The notes beneath the pieces were generated by a model. The model saw only the letters and a list, made by a program, of their open reading frames with translations, was not told the DNA's origin and searched no databases. Below are positions 27,983-38,035 of a stretch of 64,000 nt of DNA, piece by piece (positions within the stretch are counted from its first letter, which is position 1; every line of letters starts with the position of its first letter). The stretch lies in the NCBI RefSeq assembly GCF_038397745.1, contig NZ_CP151636.1, positions 1,488,001-1,552,000 on the forward strand. Reading direction: 5' to 3'. The DNA comes from Microbacterium sp. LWH11-1.2. GTDB taxonomy: Bacteria > Actinomycetota > Actinomycetes > Actinomycetales > Microbacteriaceae. A program made the translations under genes and the position numbers.

Positions 27983-30166
27983 GTGTCCAACCCCCAGGCC
28001 GGCCCGCAGAATCAGGACCAGCAGTCTGCTCTCGAGCAGTTCGGCATCAACCTCACCGACCGCGCCCGCCAGGGCAAGCTCGACCCCGTGATCGGGCGGG
28101 ACGGTGAGATCCGCCGCGTCAGCCAGGTGCTGACCCGACGCACCAAGAACAACCCGGTGCTGATCGGTGAGCCCGGCGTCGGCAAGACCGCCGTCGTCGA
28201 GGGTCTCGCACAGCGGATCGTGGCGGGCGACGTCGCCGAGTCTCTGAAGGACAAGGAGCTGATCACCCTCGACATCTCCGCCCTCGTGGCCGGCGCCATG
28301 TACCGCGGCCAGTTCGAGGAGCGGCTGAAGCAGGTCCTCAAGGAGATCACCGAGTCCGAGGGCAAGGTCATCACGTTCATCGACGAGCTGCATGTACTCA
28401 TGGGTGCCGGCGGCGGCGAGGGGTCGGTCGCGGCATCCAACATGCTCAAGCCGATGCTGGCCCGAGGAGAGCTGCGCCTGATCGGCGCGACGACGCTCAA
28501 CGAGTACCGCGAGTTCATCGAGAAGGATGCCGCGCTCGAGCGGCGCTTCCAGCAGGTCTATGTGGGCGAGCCCACGGTCGAAGACACCATCGCGATCCTC
28601 CGCGGGCTCAAGGGTCGGTACGAGGCGCACCACGGAGTCACCATCGCCGACAGTGCTCTCGTAGCGGCCGCCGCGCTGTCGAACCGCTACCTCCCCTCCC
28701 GCCAGCTGCCCGACAAGGCCATCGACCTCATCGACGAGGCCATGTCCCGGCTGAAGATGGAGATCGACTCCTCGCCGGTCGAGATCGACCAGCTGAAGCG
28801 CCAGGTCGACCGCATGAAGCTCGAGGAACTCGCGCTCAAGAAGGAGAAGGACGCCGCGTCCAAGGAGCGGCTGGGCACGCTCCGCGAGCAGCTCGCCGGG
28901 CTCGAGAAGGAGCTCGCCGCGCTCGAGGAGCGCTGGGCGCGTGAGCGTCAGGGCCTCAACCGTGTCGGCGACCTGAAGAAGCAGCTCGACGACGCCGTCA
29001 CGCAGCGCGATCTCGCCATGCGTGAGGCCGACTACACGCGCGCTTCCAAGCTCGAGTACGAGACCATCAAGCGCCTGGAGCGCGACATCGCCGAGGCCGA
29101 GCAGGCGGAGGCCGCCACGTCGTCCGAGGGCCGCATGGTCAACGAGCAGGTCACCGATGAGGACATCGCCGGCGTGATCGCCGCGTGGACCGGCATCCCG
29201 GTCGGAAAGCTCCTGCAGGGCGAGTCCGAGCGACTGCTGCACCTCGAGAGCGAGCTCGGCAAGCGGCTGATCGGGCAGAAGGAGGCCGTGAAAGCGGTGT
29301 CGGATGCCGTGCGCCGCTCGCGCGCGGGCATCAGCGATCCCGGGCGCCCGACCGGCTCGTTCCTGTTCCTCGGCCCCACCGGTGTCGGCAAGACCGAGCT
29401 CGCGAAGGCGCTCGCGGAGTTCCTCTTCGACGACGAGCACGCCATGGTGCGCATCGACATGTCGGAGTACGGCGAGAAGCACTCGGTCTCCCGCCTCGTC
29501 GGCGCCCCTCCGGGGTACGTCGGCTACGAGCAGGGCGGTCAGCTCACCGAGGCCGTGCGTCGACGGCCCTACAGCGTGATCCTGCTCGACGAGGTCGAGA
29601 AGGCGCATCCCGAGGTGTTCGACGTGCTCCTGCAGGTGCTCGACGACGGACGCCTCACCGACGGCCAGGGCCGCACGGTCGACTTCTCGAACGTGATCCT
29701 GATCCTCACCTCGAACCTCGGCTCGCCGATCCTCATCGACCCCGTGCTCCCACCCGACGAGAAGCGCGAGCAGGTGATGGCGCTCGTGCGCCAGGCGTTC
29801 CGACCCGAGTTCCTGAACCGCCTCGACGACATCGTGATGTTCGCCGCGCTCACCGAAGACGACCTCGCGCAGATCGTCGAGCTCTCCGTCGACCAGCTGC
29901 ACGACCGGCTCCACGACCGCCGGCTCACGCTCGCCGTCACCCCGGATGCACGCTCGTGGCTCGCCGAGCGCGGGTACGACCCGATGTTCGGTGCGCGGCC
30001 GCTGCGCCGCCTCATCCAGTCCGAGGTGCAGAACAAGCTGGCGACCGCCCTGCTGTCCGGCGGGGTGCGCGACGGCGACACCGTCCGAGTCGATGTCGCG
30101 GCTGACGGATCGGGCCTCGTGCTCACCGCTCAGAGCCCGACGGAAGGCGATCCGCGCACGTCCTAG
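27983..30166 (+). CDS. clpB: ClpB-type disaggregase lacking the N-terminal domain
   Basis: This 727-residue AAA+ unfoldase works with DnaK to dissolve aggregates. Two ATPase modules are intact: GEPGVGKT (62-69) with FIDELH (132-137), and GPTGVGKT (464-471) with a later [11 protein letters not shown] coiled-coil middle domain spans about 255-375, which marks ClpB and not ClpC/ClpA. The usual Clp_N repeat domain of about 140 residues is absent; a 20-residue Gln/Asn-rich leader replaces it. The GTG start at 27983 is fixed by GGAGGG. The HAIR operator predicts heat-shock control by HspR. It is unrelated to the purine genes around it. Confidence 0.9.
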   Translation: MSNPQAGPQNQDQQSALEQFGINLTDRARQGKLDPVIGRDGEIRRVSQVLTRRTKNNPVLIGEPGVGKTAVVEGLAQRIVAGDVAESLKDKELITLDISALVAGAMYRGQFEERLKQVLKEITESEGKVITFIDELHVLMGAGGGEGSVAASNMLKPMLARGELRLIGATTLNEYREFIEKDAALERRFQQVYVGEPTVEDTIAILRGLKGRYEAHHGVTIADSALVAAAALSNRYLPSRQLPDKAIDLIDEAMSRLKMEIDSSPVEIDQLKRQVDRMKLEELALKKEKDAASKERLGTLREQLAGLEKELAALEERWARERQGLNRVGDLKKQLDDAVTQRDLAMREADYTRASKLEYETIKRLERDIAEAEQAEAATSSEGRMVNEQVTDEDIAGVIAAWTGIPVGKLLQGESERLLHLESELGKRLIGQKEAVKAVSDAVRRSRAGISDPGRPTGSFLFLGPTGVGKTELAKALAEFLFDDEHAMVRIDMSEYGEKHSVSRLVGAPPGYVGYEQGGQLTEAVRRRPYSVILLDEVEKAHPEVFDVLLQVLDDGRLTDGQGRTVDFSNVILILTSNLGSPILIDPVLPPDEKREQVMALVRQAFRPEFLNRLDDIVMFAALTEDDLAQIVELSVDQLHDRLHDRRLTLAVTPDARSWLAERGYDPMFGARPLRRLIQSEVQNKLATALLSGGVRDGDTVRVDVAADGSGLVLTAQSPTEGDPRTS

Positions 30167-30167
30167 A

Positions 30168-30239
30168 TTCCACATCTTGGAAGTGTCAATCCGAGATTCG
30201 GAAAAATCCTTGACCGCGTTCGCGCGCCCGTGATAGATC
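30168..30239 (+). promoter_or_regulatory. Operator pair and promoter before the 8-oxoguanine deaminase gene
   Basis: TTCCACATCTTGGAA (30168-30182) and ATCCGAGATTCGGAA (30189-30203) have centres 21 bp apart. Downstream are TTGACC (30210-30215), an 18-bp spacer and TAGATC (30234-30239). With that promoter the operators lie upstream of -35, unlike the other sites; TAGATT (30164-30169) is an alternative -10 that would restore the usual geometry. Confidence 0.6.
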
Positions 30240-30270
30240 TGGAGTGTTCCAAAGTCGGAGCACCTGGATC

Positions 30271-30346
30271 AGCAGACAGGGAAAAACTGAGCTGACCCCC
30301 TGGTGGGGTCAGCCGTTCGACTCCACCCCGATGGACGGAGTCTGCT
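30271..30346 (+). promoter_or_regulatory. Structured leader that can hide the 8-oxoguanine deaminase ribosome site
   Basis: AGCAGAC (30271-30277) can pair with GTCTGCT (30340-30346). Inside lies a 9-bp hairpin GCTGACCCC/GGGGTCAGC (30291-30313). A competing stem GACTCC/GGAGTC (30319-30342) covers GGAG, the ribosome site for ATG 30347. Mutually exclusive stems over a ribosome site are the layout of a translational switch. No known riboswitch class is recognised. Confidence 0.35.
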
Positions 30347-31714
30347 ATGTCACAGCACCCCACGAGCGTGTGGTTGAAGAGCCCGCTCGGCATCTACACC
30401 GGAGGCGACGCCGACGCTGCCGGCGGCATCGTCATCGAGGGCTCGCGGGTCCTCGAGGTCGTCCCCGCCGGCGGCGCGCCGTCGGTGCCGGTCGACGAGG
30501 TCTTCGATGCCTCGCGGCACGTGATCATCCCCGGCCTCATCAACACGCACCACCACTTCTACCAGACGCTCACCCGCGCCTGGACGCCCGTGGTGAGCGC
30601 CGAGCTGTTCCCCTGGCTCAAGGGCCTCTACGGGGTGTGGGCAGGGCTCACGCCCCGCGATCTCGAACTGGCGACGACGGCGGCGCTCGCCGAGCTGCTG
30701 CTCTCCGGATGCACCACGGCCGCCGACCACCATTACCTGTTCCCGAACGGGCTCGAGGATGCGATCGACGTGCAGGTCGACGTCGTGAAGAAGCTCGGCA
30801 TGCGGGCGACCCTGACCCGCGGGTCGATGTCGCTCGGCGAGGAGGACGGCGGCCTGCCACCGCAGCGGACGGTGCAGGATGCCGACACGATCCTCGCCGA
30901 CAGCGAACGGCTCATCAGCGCCCACCACGAGCGCGGCGACGGCGCGTTCGTGCAGATCGGACTCGCGCCGTGCTCGCCGTTCTCCGTGACGACCGGCGTG
31001 ATGCGCGACACCGCCGCCCTCGCCGAACGACTCGACGTGCGGCTGCACACCCACCTCGCCGAGACGCTCGATGAGGAGGACTTCTGCCGCGAGATGTTCG
31101 GTCTGCGCACGGTCGACTACCTCGAGAGCGTCGGCTGGCTGTCGGATCGCACCTGGCTCGCACACGGCATCCACTTCGACGATGCCGAGATCGCGCGGCT
31201 GGGAGCGGCCGGTACCGCCGTGTCGCACTGCGCGACATCCAACATGCGTCTCGCCTCCGGCATCGCCCGTGCGATCGAGCTCGAGCAGGCCGGCGCGCCG
31301 GTGGGCCTCGGCGTCGACGGCTCGGCATCCAACGACGGCTCGAACATGATCCAGGAGGTGCGGCAGGCGCTGTACCTGCAGCGCCTGCGCTACGGCGCCG
31401 CCGCCGTCACACCCGAGCGCGCGTTCGGCTGGGCGACGGCGGGATCGGCGCGGGCCCTCGGACGCTCCGACGTCGGCGTGCTCGCCCCCGGGAAGCAGGC
31501 GGACCTCGCGATGTTCACCCTCGACGAGCTGCGGTTCTCCGGAAGCCACGATCCGGTCGCCGCCCTGCTGCTGTGCGGCGCGGATCGAGCCGACCGCGTC
31601 ATGGTCGGCGGGCGCTGGCGCGTGCTCGACGGTCAGATCGCAGGCCTCGACGTCCCCCAGCTCATCGCCCACCACAGCGAGGCGGCCCGCGGCCTCCTCG
31701 CCCGACACTCCTGA
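30347..31714 (+). CDS. 8-oxoguanine deaminase / guanine-type amidohydrolase
   Basis: This 455-residue amidohydrolase of the ATZ/TRZ group has GLINTHHHFYQTLTRA (metal His-x-His and a conserved YQTLTRA stretch typical of 8-oxoguanine deaminases), HTHLAETLDE, HGIHF and DGSASNDGSNM with the metal-binding Asp. The product of 8-oxoguanine deamination is urate, which feeds directly into this cluster. Guanine deaminase activity cannot be excluded. It shares the paired operators with the urate genes, and the next gene, 52 bp on, is a permease. Confidence 0.88.
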   Translation: MSQHPTSVWLKSPLGIYTGGDADAAGGIVIEGSRVLEVVPAGGAPSVPVDEVFDASRHVIIPGLINTHHHFYQTLTRAWTPVVSAELFPWLKGLYGVWAGLTPRDLELATTAALAELLLSGCTTAADHHYLFPNGLEDAIDVQVDVVKKLGMRATLTRGSMSLGEEDGGLPPQRTVQDADTILADSERLISAHHERGDGAFVQIGLAPCSPFSVTTGVMRDTAALAERLDVRLHTHLAETLDEEDFCREMFGLRTVDYLESVGWLSDRTWLAHGIHFDDAEIARLGAAGTAVSHCATSNMRLASGIARAIELEQAGAPVGLGVDGSASNDGSNMIQEVRQALYLQRLRYGAAAVTPERAFGWATAGSARALGRSDVGVLAPGKQADLAMFTLDELRFSGSHDPVAALLLCGADRADRVMVGGRWRVLDGQIAGLDVPQLIAHHSEAARGLLARHS

Positions 31715-31766
31715 AACGCAGCCCCCCGATACGACGCACGCCCCGAAAACCGACGAAGAGGTCGAC

Positions 31767-33230
31767 ATGAACAAGCAGAAGACGGTCGCACGGCGACCGG
31801 AAGACGAGCGGATGCCGCTCGGCAGCACCATCGCCTACGGCATCCAGCACGTGCTCACGATGTACGGCGGCATCATCGCGCCGCCGCTCATCATCGGCTC
31901 GATGGCGGGCCTCGACGGCGCCGAGATCGGCGTGTTGATCACGGCGTGCCTCTTCATGGGGGGTCTCGCCACGATCCTCCAGACCGTCGGGATCCCGTTC
32001 TTCGGATCGCAGCTGCCCCTCGTGCAGGGCGTCTCCTTCGCCGGTGTCGCGACGATGGGAGCGATCGTGACGAGCGGCGGCGGATTGCCCGCGGTGTTCG
32101 GCGCGGTGATCGTCGCCTCGATCATCGGCCTGTTGATCGCCCCCGTGTTCGCCACCATCATCCGGTTCTTCCCACCCGTCGTGACGGGCGTGGTCATCAC
32201 CACGATCGGGTTGACCCTGCTGCCGGTGGCCGCGGGCTGGGCCATGGGCGGCAACAGCCAGGCCGAGGACTTCGGCGATCCGCAGAACCTGCTGCTCGCG
32301 GCGATCACGTTCGTCATCGTGCTGGTGCTCAGCAAGGTGCGGATCGGTGCGATCTCCCGCCTGGCGATCCTGCTCGCCATCGTGCTCGGCACGATCCTCG
32401 CGGTCATCCTCGGACGCGTCGACTTCGGCGCCGTCGGGGACGGGCCGATCTTCGCCCTGCCCAGCGTGTTCGGGTTCGGGATGCCCACGTTCGAGATCGC
32501 CGGGATCATCTCGATGTTCATCGTGATCCTGGTGACGCTCACCGAGACGACGGCCGACATCCTGGCCGTGGGCGAGATCGTCGGCACCAAGGTCGACTCC
32601 AAGCGGATCGCGGCGGGGCTCCGTGCCGACATGCTCTCGAGCGCCGTCTCGCCCGTGTTCGGCTCGTTCACGCAGTCCGCCTTCGCGCAGAACGTCGGCC
32701 TCGTCGCGATCACCGGAGTCAAGAGTCGGTTCGTGGTCACCGCGGGCGGCGTCGTGCTCGTCATCCTGGGTCTGCTCCCGGTGCTCGGACGCGTCGTCGC
32801 GGCGGTGCCGGCACCCGTGCTCGGCGGCGCGGGGATCGTGCTGTTCGGAAGCGTGGCGGCGAGCGGCATCCGCACGCTCGCGAAGGTCGACTACCGGGGC
32901 AACATGAACCTCGTCATCGTGGCCTCCTCGATCGGGATCGGCATGCTGCCGATCGCCGCCCCCACGATCTACGACCAGATGCCCGCGTGGTTCGTCACGA
33001 TCTTCCACTCCGGGATCAGCTCGGCCGCCGTGGCGGCGATCCTGCTGAACCTGCTGTTCAACCATCTCGGGAAGCCGTCGGGCAAGGATGCGTCCGTGCT
33101 CGCCGCCGCTCCCACTCGGAGCATCCCGATCGCCTATCTCGATGCCTTCGAGGACGGGGATTCGATCGTCGACGGCAAGATCGTCGACCGCGACGGCCGA
33201 GAGGTCGAGGTCCAGCGCCCCGACCACTGA
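31767..33230 (+). CDS. Second NCS2-family purine (urate/xanthine) permease
   Basis: This 487-residue transporter is very similar along its length to the permease at 12282, including GIQHVLTMYGGIIAPPLIIG, SQLPLVQGVSFAGVATM, ETTADILAVGEIVGTKVDS and SAFAQNVGLVAITG. About 14 hydrophobic segments are seen. The C-terminal tail after the last helix is longer and acidic. It probably carries urate, xanthine or oxidised purines; with 8-oxoguanine deaminase upstream it forms a second import-and-deaminate unit. GAAGAGG precedes ATG 31767. Confidence 0.88.
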   Translation: MNKQKTVARRPEDERMPLGSTIAYGIQHVLTMYGGIIAPPLIIGSMAGLDGAEIGVLITACLFMGGLATILQTVGIPFFGSQLPLVQGVSFAGVATMGAIVTSGGGLPAVFGAVIVASIIGLLIAPVFATIIRFFPPVVTGVVITTIGLTLLPVAAGWAMGGNSQAEDFGDPQNLLLAAITFVIVLVLSKVRIGAISRLAILLAIVLGTILAVILGRVDFGAVGDGPIFALPSVFGFGMPTFEIAGIISMFIVILVTLTETTADILAVGEIVGTKVDSKRIAAGLRADMLSSAVSPVFGSFTQSAFAQNVGLVAITGVKSRFVVTAGGVVLVILGLLPVLGRVVAAVPAPVLGGAGIVLFGSVAASGIRTLAKVDYRGNMNLVIVASSIGIGMLPIAAPTIYDQMPAWFVTIFHSGISSAAVAAILLNLLFNHLGKPSGKDASVLAAAPTRSIPIAYLDAFEDGDSIVDGKIVDRDGREVEVQRPDH

Positions 33231-33235
33231 CCCCG

Positions 33236-34747
33236 CTAGCGCAGCGGACGGGTGCCGCGGCCGGCGATCGCGTCGGCCGCGAGCTCCTGTCCGATGATCG
33301 AGTGCCGGCGGGAGTAGGCGAAGTAGATCACCAGGCCGAGCGCCAGCCAGACCGCGAACCGCAGCCAGGTCTCCGAGCTCAGGTTCAGCATCAGCCAGAA
33401 GCAGGCGATCGCCGAGATCCACGGCAGCCAGGGGGAGAACGGCACGGTGAACGGCCGCTCGAGGTCGGGCCGGCTCTTGCGCAGGATCGGCACCCCGATG
33501 CTCACCAGGACGAAGGCCGACAGGGTGCCGATGTTGATCATGTCGCCCAGCACCTGCACGTCGGTGAAGCCGGCGATGATCGCGATCACGACGCCGACGA
33601 TCACCTGGATGCGCACGGGCGTGCCGCGCTTGGCATCCGTCACGCTCAGGGAACGGGGGAGCAGGCCGTCGCGGCTCATCGCGAAGACGACACGGGCGAG
33701 GCCCATGAGCAGCACCATGACGACGGTCGTGAGACCGACGAGGCTGCCGATCGCGATCACCTGCGCGGCCCAGGTCGCGCCGACGAGCTCGAACGCGCTC
33801 GCCAGTGAAGGCTCGTCGAGCTTCGCGAGCTCGGTGTACGAGACCATGCCGGTGATCACGATGGCGACCAGCACGTAGAGCACCGTGACGATCACGAGGC
33901 CGAGCATGATGCCGCGGGGCACGGTGCGCTTCGGGTCCTTCGTCTCCTCGGCGCTCGTGGCGACCACGTCGAAGCCGATGAAGGCGAAGAAGACCAGCGC
34001 GGCGCCGCTGAGGATGCCGAAGACGCCGTACATCGTCGGGTCGGCTCCGGTCATCAGCGAGAACAGCGACTGGGTCCACGCGCTCTCGGATGCTGCGCCG
34101 GCCTCGGCGGGCGGGACGAAGGGCGTGTAGTTGGCGCCGTTGATGAAGAAGAGCCCGACCACGATGACGAAGAGCACGATGGCGACCTTGATCACCGTGA
34201 AGACGCTGTTCACCCGGCTCGACAGCCGGGTGCCGAGAGCGAGCAGCGTCGTGAAGATCGCGACGATGACGACGGGACCCCAGTCGAAGGACAGCGGCCC
34301 GATCGCGATCGTCATCGGGATGTCGAGGTCGAACAGCGAGACCGCGTCGCCGAGGTACACGCCCCAGTACTTCGCGATCACGGCCGACGCCATCAGCATC
34401 TCGAGGATCAGGTCCCAGCCGATGATCCAGGCGAGGAACTCGCCCAGCGTCGAGTAGGTGAACGTGTAGGCGGAGCCCGCGACAGGGATCGACGAGGCGA
34501 ACTCGGCGTAGCAGAGGATCGCGAGCGCGCAGACGGTCGCCGCGATGATGAACGAGATGATCACCGCGGGGCCGGCGTGGCGCGCCGAGGCCTCGGCGCC
34601 GACCGAGAAGATGCCGGCACCGACCGCCACGGCGACACCCATCACGGCCAGATCCCACACGCCGAGCGATCGCTTCAGCGACCGCTTCTCGTCGTGGGTC
34701 TCGGCCATCGACTGCTCGACGGACTTGATCCTTCGCTGAATCGCCAT
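33236..34747 (-). CDS. APC-superfamily amino acid permease (CAT type)
   Basis: This 503-residue transporter has about 12 membrane segments. RSLGVWDLAVMGVAVAVGAGIFSVG is the conserved first helix with the substrate-binding GxG region, and GFDVVATSAEETKDPKRTVP is the cationic-amino-acid-transporter signature in helix 6-7. The substrate is not determinable. It is the last gene of a minus-strand operon running from the iminopeptidase at 38026 and converges with the NCS2 permease (5 bp between stops). Confidence 0.88.
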   Translation of the reverse strand: MAIQRRIKSVEQSMAETHDEKRSLKRSLGVWDLAVMGVAVAVGAGIFSVGAEASARHAGPAVIISFIIAATVCALAILCYAEFASSIPVAGSAYTFTYSTLGEFLAWIIGWDLILEMLMASAVIAKYWGVYLGDAVSLFDLDIPMTIAIGPLSFDWGPVVIVAIFTTLLALGTRLSSRVNSVFTVIKVAIVLFVIVVGLFFINGANYTPFVPPAEAGAASESAWTQSLFSLMTGADPTMYGVFGILSGAALVFFAFIGFDVVATSAEETKDPKRTVPRGIMLGLVIVTVLYVLVAIVITGMVSYTELAKLDEPSLASAFELVGATWAAQVIAIGSLVGLTTVVMVLLMGLARVVFAMSRDGLLPRSLSVTDAKRGTPVRIQVIVGVVIAIIAGFTDVQVLGDMINIGTLSAFVLVSIGVPILRKSRPDLERPFTVPFSPWLPWISAIACFWLMLNLSSETWLRFAVWLALGLVIYFAYSRRHSIIGQELAADAIAGRGTRPLR

Positions 34748-34777
34748 GCGGACGAGTCTAGAAGGACGTGCTCCCGG

Positions 34778-35707
34778 CTACAGCACCGACTTCGGGAGCC
34801 GATGCAGAGTCACCGCACCGATCGCGGCGAACGGATGCAGCGGATCGGGGTCGCCCGACCCGGTCGGGCCGCCGAGGGCGGAGTCGACCAGCGCGCTCAT
34901 CACGGCGAACGCGTCCATCGGGTCCCACCCGTGCCCGGTCACGAGGAAGTCGAACGCGTCCTCGTACCCGCGGGTGATGCTCTCCTGCACCGGGTCGCCG
35001 AGTCCGACGAAGACCCAGGCGTCCTCGGTCTCGATGCGGGGTGCGCGCAGCGAGAGGCCCGACACGAGGTCGATGCTCACGATCGCGACCCCCTCGGCCT
35101 CGATCGCGACGAACGAAGACTCGCCCTCGCTCATGATCGCGTGGATGTCGCCGATGGAGAGCAGCGCTCCCTCCACCTCGACCGGCAGGTACACGATCGA
35201 GCCCGGTCGTGCCTCGGTGACGTCCATGTTGCCGCCGAGAGCGGTGGTGGGCATGACGGTCGAGTTCACGCCGACAGCCGGGGCGGTGCCGATGCAGCCG
35301 ATCATGGGTCGCGGCGCGACGACGTGCCTGTCGGTGAGGTGCACGCCGTCCTCGTCGATCGGGATGCGCCTGGACGCGACCGTCTCGCCCATCCGATGGC
35401 GTAGGGCGCCGACACCGGGCAGGCTCTGCGACCATCCGCAGTCCTTCAGGCGGATCTCGTGGATCGTCACGGCGAGCGTGTCGCCCGGCCGGGCGCCGTC
35501 GATCCAGACCGGACCCGTGACCGGGTTGATCGGTGCCTTGAGGGCGGCGAGGTCGCCGTGGTCGTGGAGCTCGCGGTACACGGCGTCGTCGGTCTCGAAG
35601 CCGATGCGCTCACCCGTGCCGGGCCGGATGCGCAGCACGGGTTCCACGTCGGCCCGGAAGCCGGGACGACCGAGCTCCTTGCCCAGGAAGTGGTCCATGC
35701 CGTTCAT
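34778..35707 (-). CDS. Acetamidase/formamidase family protein
   Basis: This 309-residue FmdA/AmdA family amidohydrolase would release ammonia from short amides. Family landmarks are VNPVTGPV-like INPVTGPVWIDGA, PRPMIGCIGTAP, GGNMDV (substrate/metal region) and GDIHAIMSEGE. ATG 35707 overlaps the stop of the upstream permease as ATGA, so the pair is coupled. The longer upstream frame has no family sequence. Genes either side are permeases, so the amide is probably imported. It may belong to the nitrogen-scavenging theme of the window. Confidence 0.88.
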   Translation of the reverse strand: MNGMDHFLGKELGRPGFRADVEPVLRIRPGTGERIGFETDDAVYRELHDHGDLAALKAPINPVTGPVWIDGARPGDTLAVTIHEIRLKDCGWSQSLPGVGALRHRMGETVASRRIPIDEDGVHLTDRHVVAPRPMIGCIGTAPAVGVNSTVMPTTALGGNMDVTEARPGSIVYLPVEVEGALLSIGDIHAIMSEGESSFVAIEAEGVAIVSIDLVSGLSLRAPRIETEDAWVFVGLGDPVQESITRGYEDAFDFLVTGHGWDPMDAFAVMSALVDSALGGPTGSGDPDPLHPFAAIGAVTLHRLPKSVL

Positions 35708-37113
35708 GCGGACCTCTCCTCGCCGGAAGCGGCATGCTCGGACAGCAGCTCGGGGTTCGCGCCGTTGCGGATGCGGAAGATGACGAACACGATCACCCCG
35801 ATCACGAGCCAGACAACTCCGCCGATCTTGGCCAGGTCGGATGCGTTGAAGAGTACGTAGCCGACGATGAGGAATCCGCACAGCGGCACCACGAGGTGCA
35901 GCAGCCAGTTCCGCGACCGCTGGCGCACGATGTAGTGCCAGAACACGGCGACGTGCAGCAGGAGGAACCCGAAGAGGGCGCCGAAGTTCACCAGCGACGA
36001 GATCAGATCGATCTGCCCGACGAAGAACAGCACGAGCACCGTGCTCAGTGCGCTGACGAACAGGATCGCGTACACCGGGACCTGCCGCGCGTTGATCTTC
36101 GAGAAGAACGCCGGGAGGCGCCGGTCACGGCTCATCGAGTAGAGCAGCCGCGAGGTCGCCGCCTGCGCCGCCACCGCGTTCGCGATGCCGACGGCGATGA
36201 CGTTGACCGCGAGGAACGCCGTGGCCCATCCGCTGCCGGCCGCCTGAGCGACGATCGAGAAGAACGCGTTGTTGACCTCATCCTCGGGGAAGGACACGGT
36301 GCCGGCGGCGAGTGCGCTCGCGAGCCAGGTCTGCAGGATGAACAGCGTCGCGACGATGAACAGGGCGATGATCATGGCCCGCCCCGCCGGGTTCTTCTTG
36401 CCGGTCGTCTCCTCCGAGAGCGTCGAGATCCCGTCGAAGCCGAGGAAGCTCAGCACGGCGATCGAGAGCGCGGATGCGATCAGGGCGGGGTCGACCTTCG
36501 CGGGGTCCCAGAGCTGTGCGAGGGAGAAGGAGGATCCCTCGATCGTCTGGCCGGTCAGAGCGGACACGGCGATGACGACGAAGATCACCACGAAGACGAG
36601 CTCGATGGCGAGGAAGACGCGGTTCGCCACGGTGATCGAACCGATGCCGAGCACGTTGATGATCGTGTTGACCGCCACGCAGAGGATCGCCCACAGCCAT
36701 TCCGGCGACTCGGGGAAGATCCCCCGCATCGAGGAGGCGGCGAAGACGTAGAGAAGCGTCGGCACGAGCAGGTAGTCCAGGAGGATCGCCCAGCCCGCGA
36801 AGAAGCCGGCGACGGGATGCGTGCCGCGGCCGACATAGGAGAAGACGGATCCGGCCAGCGGGAAGGACTTGGCCATCTGCGCGTACCCGAGGGCGGTGAA
36901 GATCATCGCGACGAGGCCCACGAGGTAGACGAGCGGGACCATCCCCTTGGACTCGTTGAACACGACGCCGAAGATCGCCCACGGGGCGATCGGCACCATG
37001 AAGACCAGGCCGTACACGACGAGGTCGAAGGTCGAGACGGAGCGCTTGAGCTCCTGCTTGTAGCCGAACGATTCCAGCCGAGGCTGGCCGTCGGAGGCGG
37101 CGGTGGCGGTCAT
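35704..37113 (-). CDS. APC-superfamily permease
   Basis: This 469-residue transporter has about 12 hydrophobic segments. An early SVSTFDLVVYGLVFMVPIAPW segment and FDGISTLSEETTGKKNPAGRA in the middle resemble putrescine/amino acid importers. Most of the sequence is membrane-embedded. It sits between the iminopeptidase and the amidase in the same operon, and its stop overlaps the amidase start. The substrate is likely an amide, amine or amino acid; this is inferred from context. Confidence 0.87.
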   Translation of the reverse strand: MTATAASDGQPRLESFGYKQELKRSVSTFDLVVYGLVFMVPIAPWAIFGVVFNESKGMVPLVYLVGLVAMIFTALGYAQMAKSFPLAGSVFSYVGRGTHPVAGFFAGWAILLDYLLVPTLLYVFAASSMRGIFPESPEWLWAILCVAVNTIINVLGIGSITVANRVFLAIELVFVVIFVVIAVSALTGQTIEGSSFSLAQLWDPAKVDPALIASALSIAVLSFLGFDGISTLSEETTGKKNPAGRAMIIALFIVATLFILQTWLASALAAGTVSFPEDEVNNAFFSIVAQAAGSGWATAFLAVNVIAVGIANAVAAQAATSRLLYSMSRDRRLPAFFSKINARQVPVYAILFVSALSTVLVLFFVGQIDLISSLVNFGALFGFLLLHVAVFWHYIVRQRSRNWLLHLVVPLCGFLIVGYVLFNASDLAKIGGVVWLVIGVIVFVIFRIRNGANPELLSEHAASGEERSA

Positions 37114-37132
37114 GATGTCTCCAGGATGGGTG

Positions 37133-38026
37133 TCAGGGATGCTGAGCGAGGAAGTCGGCGATCACGTCGAGGAAGATCTGAGGCTGTTCCAGGTGCACGC
37201 AGTGGCTCGCGCCGGGGAACACGTGTCCGGTCGCATCGGGGATGCGATCGAGGAACGGCTGCCAGGTCGCGGGCGTCGCCTCGTCGTGCTCGCCGGCGAC
37301 GACGAGCGTCGGCACCTGCACGAGCGGGAGGCGGTCGATCACGGACCAATCGCGAAGCGTGCCGATCACATGGAACTCGTTGGGCCCGTTCATCGTGTGG
37401 TAGACGGTCGGGTCGGCGAGCATCTGCTGCTCGCTGTCGACGAAATCCTGCGGCGTGGGAGCGACCCGGCAGACGTGCCGCTCGTAGAACAGCTGTGTGG
37501 CGGCGACGTAGTCGGGGTGATCCAGCGTCCCGGCCGCTTCGTGCTCCGTGAGCGCGTCGCGCGCGGCATCCGGGAGCGCGTCGCGCAGCCGCGCCGCCTC
37601 GCTCACCCAGAGCGGCATCGAGGCGGGGGAGTTGCAGATCATCAGCCCGAGCAGGCCGTCGGGCTGCCGAACGGCGATCTCGGCGCCGAGCATGCCGCCC
37701 CACGACTGCCCGAGCACGTGATACTCGTCCATGCCGAGATGTGCGCGCAGCGAGTGGAACTCCTCGTCGAAGAAGGCGGGCGTCCACCGCTCGACGGGGG
37801 CGTCGGGGTGGTGGGAGCTCCGGCCGCAGCCGATCTGGTCGTAATGGACGACCGTTCGCCCTGTGAGATCGGCGAGGCGGGCGATGTTCTGCACGTAGTC
37901 GTGCGCCATGCCCGGGCCGCCGTGGAGCACGAAGACCGGAGCGAGGTCGCGGCTCTCGTCGGGCGTCGTGACGCGGAACCAGGTGAAGCCGTCGCGGAAA
38001 GGGACGGAGGACTCGTGAACGTGCAT
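37133..38026 (-). CDS. Proline iminopeptidase-like alpha/beta hydrolase
   Basis: This 297-residue peptidase-S33-type hydrolase has the oxyanion segment HGGPGMAHDY, the YDQIGCGRS stretch that is typical of proline iminopeptidases, the nucleophile elbow GQSWGGML, and an Asp (GEHDEATP) and His (GASHCVHLE) completing the triad. ATG 38026 is chosen over a longer frame that would read through the GntR operator region. It is the first gene of the permease/amidase operon and may cleave N-terminal amino acids or amino acid amides. Confidence 0.86.
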   Translation of the reverse strand: MHVHESSVPFRDGFTWFRVTTPDESRDLAPVFVLHGGPGMAHDYVQNIARLADLTGRTVVHYDQIGCGRSSHHPDAPVERWTPAFFDEEFHSLRAHLGMDEYHVLGQSWGGMLGAEIAVRQPDGLLGLMICNSPASMPLWVSEAARLRDALPDAARDALTEHEAAGTLDHPDYVAATQLFYERHVCRVAPTPQDFVDSEQQMLADPTVYHTMNGPNEFHVIGTLRDWSVIDRLPLVQVPTLVVAGEHDEATPATWQPFLDRIPDATGHVFPGASHCVHLEQPQIFLDVIADFLAQHP

Positions 38027-38035
38027 GAACACATG

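Noticed and set aside
30246..30346. Known purine or xanthine riboswitch class before the 8-oxoguanine deaminase
   Set aside because: The stems do not match any riboswitch consensus I can recall well enough to name; it is kept only as an unnamed structured leader.
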